Source: Linnemannia elongata
Taxonomy: Eukaryota; Mortierellomycota; Mortierellomycetes; Mortierellales; Mortierellaceae
Assembly: GCA_036320915.1 (NCBI GenBank)
Contig: JAXBDG010000010.1
Location: forward strand, 992,001 to 1,056,000
Direction: 5' to 3'
Length of the DNA stretch: 64,000 bases
Under the pieces are notes generated by a model that was not told the DNA's origin, searched no databases, and saw only the letters and a program-made list of their open reading frames with translations. This document shows positions 58,493 to 64,000 of this stretch, in pieces. A program made the translations under genes and the position numbers. Position 1 is the first letter of the stretch. Every line of letters starts with the position of its first letter.

Positions 58493-59817
58493 GTTCCTTC
58501 ATTACCCAAAACTACAAAAAGTAATCAGCTCATACTCCCACTTTACTCAGTTCGTCCTTTGTACCACAGTCCTCTGTTTGTAAGTGAAACCGACAACCAA
58601 AGGACAACGACTTAATACTCGGAGACTTTATTTTACGACGACCACCAAATAATCATTTGTCCTGCAGACCATGTCCAGACAGACAAATGATTCGATCGTG
58701 GGCACAACATGCTATTGTTCCAATAACAAAGAACGAGAGAGCGATGGCAATGTGGACACAAAAGGGACACTTTGCTGTTTGTTTATTTGTTTTGTCTGTT
58801 TTTCTTGCAACCATTGCTTCGATACATGAGAGGAATTAGACTTTCTCTCCACTCTCTTCCCCTATTATCCCCTCTCATTCTTTCGTCTCATTTCCCTCCT
58901 TTATATCTATCTTCACCCCCCGGAACAAGCCTCTTTTTCTATCTTTTTCCTCTTGCCTCATGGTGCATTGAACATGACTTACATTTAGTCCAGGGGCATC
59001 AAAAGAGAGGAACAAGGGGTGGTGGTATCGTGGATTGCGAATGGTGTGCTCATCATCAAACCATACATCCAGGGTAAAACATGCAGACATGACAGACAAG
59101 GCAGACAGGGCGCAGCGAAGCAGTGAGAAGCAGGCACCAAAACACATGCATGCTACTACCACACACAACCAACAGATAAACAAGGGCAGACACAGGATGC
59201 ATTTGGCGCAGTTATCTCTCTTGCAGCACTACTACACCCTTTCGTTTACCTTTTGTTGTCCTTCTCCCTTGTCTTCCTTTCATTTATACCCCCCTGCATT
59301 GTGCGCACAAAGAAGAGGAAGCATAAAAAGAAGAACTAATAAGAATAGGGTGCAGCAACCAATCACTCAGCAGGGTGACCTCCCTATCTGTTCACCCGCC
59401 CCATGTACGGCACAATAATAAGCCAAACAGCCTGGGCTTTGAACAGATAAGAGATGATGTTTGAGGTCGTTTTAATTTATTTTTTTTTCTCTCTCTTCTT
59501 TCGACTTCTTCCTTCACCATTTCCTCCTTTACTTCTCTTTACTCCTCTCCTTCGTTTTACAATCCTCAAACGAACTTGCAAACAAACAAACAAACATACA
59601 CATCTCCCTTGGTAGTTCTCCTGCTAACCTTTTTTATTCACTCTTTCCTTCTCCTTTTCTTCTCTTCATCCGTCCCTGCATTGTATCCTTCAGACCTCCA
59701 TCCTCGTTTGCCTCGAGCCTTTTAACCACCACTCTTCAAGAACAAATAAGGTTGGACCATAACCACAACAACCTTCTAACCTTCGACCTCCTCACCACCT
59801 CCATCCTGTAAACCATC

Positions 59818-62800
59818 ATGGGCGGTTCAGCAGGCAAGTCTCCTTATTTGCATGCACATGTCTGTCAACATGGCGAAACAGACACAACAAAAACTAACCC
59901 TTATGCTACTCTGTTTTCATTGAAACACATTGTTGTTCCCGATGATAGGAAGCGTAATCACCGGTCTCAACCCGACTCATGTCAACCCTTCAGACCCCTT
60001 TCCACTATTTGTCATCCAGGTAAGGCAACAGCAAAGGGCCTGTGCTCAAAATTTTATGTCTTTGGAGGCTGGCAAAATGTCCACAGGGACAAAGAAGGGG
60101 AGCCGTGCCATGCATGATGTAAACAACAAACCATGTGGCAAAAACAAACAACCAAGAGGTCCTTGCCACCATCTGCGCTTTCAGGCAATAGGACTAACAA
60201 TCAATTATCATTGCAAATAACTATAGGCGGTGATCATTATTGGTCTATGCTACTTCCTTCATCTCGGATTGAGGCGCCTGAAGCAGCCTCGCGTCATCTC
60301 GGAAGTCATTGCTGGTATCATTCTCGGGCCCTCCGTCATGGGCCGCATTCCCGGATTCGCCTCCACCATCTTCCCCCCCGACGGATTGCCTTACCTCAAC
60401 CTAGTCTCCAATATTGGTCTTGTCATGTTCCTTTTCTTGGTTGGTCTGGAGCTTGATCCTGCTCTGGTCTTGAAACGCGCACGGTTCGCCCTCGGCATCT
60501 CGTTCGCGGGAATGGCCCTTCCCCTTGGAGTCGGAGCAGCAGTCAGTTACGTCTTGTACGAAGAATTGGGACCCGACACAACCGTCGGCTTTGGACAGTT
60601 CCTGCTCTTCTGCGGAGTTGCCATGTCTATCACTGCCTTCCCTGTCCTCGCCCGTATCCTCGCCGAACAAAAGCTTCTCCAGACTAAGGTCGGATTCCTC
60701 ACCATCTGCGCCGGAGCTGTTGGAGACATTGTCGCCTGGATCCTCTTGGCCCTCGTCGTGTCCATTATCAACAGTGCCAGCAAGATCACCCCTCTCTATG
60801 TCGTACTTCTCTCGATCGCCTGGATCCTCATCCTCTGCTTTATTGTTCGCCCCGCCTTCAACTTTATGATCCGCGTCACCAAGTCTCAGGACGAGCCCAG
60901 TCAGACCATGATGGCGTTCACTCTAGTAGTCGTTCTCATCAGTGCCTTTGTCACCGACATTATTGGTGTCCACGCCATCTTTGGATCATTCCTCGTCGGT
61001 CTCATCATCCCCAACGAGACTGGATTCGCTGACGGAGTCACCAAGAGGATCGAGGATCTTGTCAGTGTCATCTTCTTGCCCATCTACTTTGCCCTCTCCG
61101 GACTCAAGACCCAGGTCGGATTGCTGGACAATGGCAGGATCTGGGGATTGGTCATCTTGACCACGTTTGTCGCTTGCTTTGGAAAGATTACTGGATGCAC
61201 CATCGCTGCCAAGGTCCAGGGTATGGAGTGGCGAGAGTCGTTCGCCATTGGTATCCTCATGAACTGCAAGGGTCTCATCGAGCTGATCGTCCTCAACATC
61301 GGTTACGACGCCGGTGTCATCAACGACAAGGTCTTTGTTATCATGGTCGCCATGTGTCTCATCACCACCTGCATGACCACACCCGGTGTCTCCTGGGTCT
61401 ACCCTTCTCATTACCAGCGTGCCGCTGCAATGCGTGCCCTAGCCAAAGAGAGGAAAATGGCTGGAATCGTTGTGCGTGAGGATGCATCGGACGTCATCGA
61501 CAACAAGGGATTCATGCTCTGCCTCGATAAGATCCACAACCTGCCTGCCATGATGACCTTCCTCGAGATGTTGAACCATTCCACCCCCGCCGCAGGTGAC
61601 AATACCCCAGCAGGATCCCACTCGTCTCTCAGTGTACCCGGATCTAACCCCCCCTTGTTCCAGTCAGCCACTGAAGAGAACGACCCCAGCCCCAAGATCA
61701 TGGCTCTGCGACTCTTGCACCTGACCGAGCGTAGTTCGTCTGTGCTGATGGCTGCTACTGAGCGTGCCGAGGTCCTCCGTCGAGATGCATTGATGACTGT
61801 CTTCCAGGCCTTTGCCAAGCTGAACAACATCCTCGTCCGCCCACGGATGACTCTTTCGACCGACCCCGACGACTTTGCCAACAGCATATGCGACGAGGCT
61901 GCCGAGAGCGGATCTGGAGTCATCATTGTCCCCTGGAACTCGACCTCGCTTCCGGATCCACCCATGAACAACACTGAAGGAAGCGAGAGCCCTGTCTTGT
62001 CGCGCCCCCTTGTGACCTCGAACACACAGCTGGTCAGCCGTCTTCTCAACACTACTGCCAATTCGGGTCTTGTCACTGCCGTCTTCGTCGACAGAGAGTA
62101 CGGTGGAGCTGGACACTTTTCCAACATCGTGGTGCAGATCTATGGATCACTGGACGACGAAGAGGTTTTGAAGATGGCCTCTGCACTGAGCCACAACCAT
62201 ATCTGCAACATTGTGATCATCCGTGTCGACGCTAATAAGGAGCTACTTGACGAGAAGGAGATTCGAGTGGACATTCATGACAATGACTCCATTATGTCTT
62301 CGGCGGAGGAGCATATCCATCTGCCCCAAGATAACCAAATCCTTGTCCATACCTACTTTGCTCACCGCGCTTTCGCTCTTAACGACAAGCGAGCCAATAC
62401 CAAGCGTACTTCTGACTCGGGAGCTGTCGAGGCTGGTTTGGGCATCTATGTCCACGTTGTCCCCACCCTGCAGGATTCAATCGGACTCGCCAAGACCATT
62501 CTTGGATCCCGCGACCTGTTGATTCTCGGCCGTGGATTGACCACCAAGCAAGGCCATGCAGCCTCGACCTTCTCGCCCGACACCCATCAACAGGCACCCG
62601 TGGGCGTCTATGGAACCTCGACAAGCGCACAATACAACGTCTCCAACTCTCGCTTGCCAGGACTTCAGCTTCACAACCTCCCTACTGGAATGAGCGCATC
62701 GGCCGTAGGAACACCTCTGCACCCCATCGACAACCCATTGGACACCCACGAGATTGCCCACACTGGCACCAGCGCCAGCGGTGTCCGCCCTCGCTCACTC

Positions 62801-63151
62801 CGTGCCCAGCCATCGTCCCGCGATATGCACAACTCCTTTATAACGGTGACATCGGTCCTTGGTGTTGTTGCCCAAAAGTACCTGAGCTCTGGTGTCGCCT
62901 GCTGTTTATTGGTGGTCCAGTCTGGTACACGGCCAGCCAGTGCCACTGCTGGGCATGGAAACGAGATGTCCCGAGTCGGCTCTGTTGTGATTCCCGAGTC
63001 CATTAGGAGTGCCCAAGCTAGTCCTGTCATTGCTCATCAGAGCAACCGGCCTTTGGGGTTCGAGTCAGAGCACGCCTCGACATACCTTAGCCCGGACCAT
63101 CAGCAGCAGCAACACATCCGCATTGTCACCGAGAGCGACAAACGTGCATAG
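59818..63151 (+). CDS. KHA1: K+/H+ antiporter, CPA2 family (Kha1-like, 1003 aa)
   Basis: Monovalent cation/proton antiporter; yeast Kha1 acts in Golgi/endosomal pH and K+ homeostasis. Exons are 59818-59833 (16 nt), 59949-60019 and 60227-63151 (phases 1, 0). The first intron starts AG|GCAAGT, a GC-AG intron. Splicing gives MGGSAGSVITGLNPTHVNPS, then PFPLFVIQ and AVIIIGLCYFLHLGL. Exchanger-domain blocks follow: QPRVISEVIAGIILGPSVMG, NIGLVMFLFLVGLELD, FCGVAMSITAFPVLARIL, CAGAVGDIVAWILLAL, VHAIFGSFLVGLIIPNE, FLPIYFALSGLKT and NCKGLIELIVLNIGYDAGVI. About 12 membrane helices occupy residues ~25-425. A ~570-residue cytosolic C-terminus with universal-stress-like segments (SGVIIVPWNST, HICNIVIIRVD) follows, as in plant CHX and fungal Kha1 proteins. 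Confidence 0.92.
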
Positions 63152-63415
63152 TTGCTTGTACATAGTTATTTTTATTTTTTTAGCAGATCTATTTGTATTC
63201 CACATCACTATTATCTTTTGCAACATTCAATACAGACACGCGCATGGCGCACAACAACAACACTATTTTTTTGAACTTGCGTTGTCGTGAAGTGTTACAT
63301 CCTGTGCTAAATTGCAATGCGTACGATGGCCACAACAGGCAAGCTTTAGATTTATTTTCACCCTTATTTTTCTCTGCCATACGCTCATCGCGTTCTATCA
63401 TTCCGCAAGCCAGTG
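63152..63415. other. spacer between KHA1 and the edge F-box remnant
   Basis: 264 bp of AT-rich DNA, likely the 3' UTR of the antiporter gene and upstream sequence of the next locus. Nothing else is seen. Confidence 0.5.
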
Positions 63416-64000
63416 ATGGAGACCAACACCACCACAACAGAGGTCATCAGCACCCAAGCAGTGTCAAGAATGCTCGCCATTCCTGAACTTTTGACCCTCA
63501 TCGCCTCCCTATCCAGCGAACGCCCCAGTCTACAAACTCCGTCAAGCCCACGATCCCTCAGGTCTGCCTGCACGCGTCACTTTCACATTTCCGTACCTAT
63601 CGCATTCTCCTCTGAACAGTCTTTCCTGACACTGTCTCAAATAGAACACGTCTGCCAGATAGCTTCGTCAATTGACTCGCTTAGCGATTCCAGATTTTGA
63701 ATTCTATTGAGAATACGGTGGCACCTCGCCCGGAGGCGAAGGATGCCGACGCTGGAGTATTTGTATCAGGACCATACGATGAACACCCGGTATTGTTGTG
63801 GAGAAGGACGAAGTGGACACATGAGGAGAAGAGGCACGTCTAGAGCTACGAGAGCTACGGATTCTGCTTGACTGCGATCCCCAAATCAGGCCGGAGTCAA
63901 TCCAGCCATTCGTCGTGGACCAGTTTGCGCCAAATCTAGAGTTGCTCACACCGGCGATCTTGGAAGAGGATACGAAGGCGGAAGAGACGATGCGAAAGTG
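63416..64000 (+). pseudogene. decaying or incomplete F-box gene at window edge
   Basis: From the ATG at 63416 the frame reads METNTTTTEVI and an F-box start, RMLAIPELLTLIASL, like the first gene's LAVPEVLSYIL. The middle of the F-box looks shifted: the adjacent frame reads VYKLRQAHD at 63526-63552, after which the first frame resumes with SLRSACTRHFHISV. The frame stops at 63698-63700. Further right another frame reads coding-like sequence (ELRILLDCDPQIRPES, then FAPNLELLTPAILEED) up to the edge. Several indels, or unrecognised introns, are needed to join the parts. It continues past the window. The F-box identity is from resemblance to its siblings here. Confidence 0.4.

Larger units (their letters stand above)
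54399..59817. other. 5.4-kb intergenic region, no gene recognised
   Basis: I find no supported gene between ERG24 and the antiporter gene. The region has many homopolymer tracts, including a G10-scale run near 54610-54618, A21 at 55625-55644, C29 at 56733-56761, T62 at 56959-57020 and CT microsatellites near 58460-58490. The last 1.5 kb is pyrimidine-rich and probably leader/promoter of the antiporter gene. Long Phe- or Pro-rich frames here come from the tracts. Confidence 0.5.

Noticed and set aside
1..64000. CRISPR arrays, bacterial operons, Shine-Dalgarno sites
   Set aside because: No regularly spaced repeats; spliced genes, a eukaryotic tRNA and nuclear gene content show this is fungal nuclear DNA.

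Overview
The window reads as nuclear DNA of an early-diverging filamentous fungus of the Mucoromycota, most likely a Mortierella-like species. Supporting signs are intron-rich genes with GT-AG introns mostly of 80-130 nt, F-box/leucine-rich-repeat proteins of a lineage-expanded type, a DUF6589 protein, a mitochondrial ClpP (absent from budding yeast), sterol C-14 reductase ERG24, and long poly-T/poly-A and CT tracts between genes. All gene models below were spliced by eye; every listed splice junction keeps the reading frame.

Layout. 1-4.7 kb: an F-box protein (-) divergent from the autophagy lipase ATG15 (+). 4.8-6.2 kb: a small transposon cluster around a tRNA-Trp gene, with a TA-flanked MITE on one side and a 5'-truncated LINE remnant with poly-A tail on the other. 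6.2-11.6 kb: no recognisable gene. 11.6-22 kb: a seven-helix receptor-like protein with a giant Ser/Pro/Gln tail, RNA polymerase I subunit RPA12 (-), mitochondrial ClpP (+, with a 6-nt microexon) and a PSP1-domain protein (-). 22-24.4 kb: homopolymer-rich spacer.

24,386-30,484 is the highlight: a 6,099-bp element with 451/452-bp almost identical terminal inverted repeats, a perfect 8-bp target-site duplication, and two convergent genes, a DUF6589 protein and a RecQ-like helicase. Each gene starts within 31-46 bp of the inner edge of a TIR, so the same 451-bp sequence must act as promoter for both. I cannot place it in a named transposon superfamily. I propose a DUF6589/RecQ DNA transposon in which DUF6589 is the candidate transposase.

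30.8-45.6 kb: five minus-strand genes in a row: two tandem M1 aminopeptidases (with a tract of near-identity suggesting gene conversion), two F-box/LRR genes that each need a frameshift repair or an unusual intron, and splicing factor PRP38. 45.9-54.4 kb: mitochondrial nuclease NUC1/EndoG (+), a mitochondrial PDK/BCKDK-type kinase (-), a C8orf76-like protein of unknown role (-), and ERG24 (+). 54.4-59.8 kb: 5.4 kb of spacer with a C29 and a T62 tract. 59.8-63.2 kb: a KHA1-type K+/H+ antiporter whose first intron is GC-AG. The right edge carries what looks like a decaying F-box gene. Several neighbours are divergent pairs with short shared promoters (RPA12/clpP 256 bp, PRP38/NUC1 248 bp, C8orf76-like/ERG24 459 bp).
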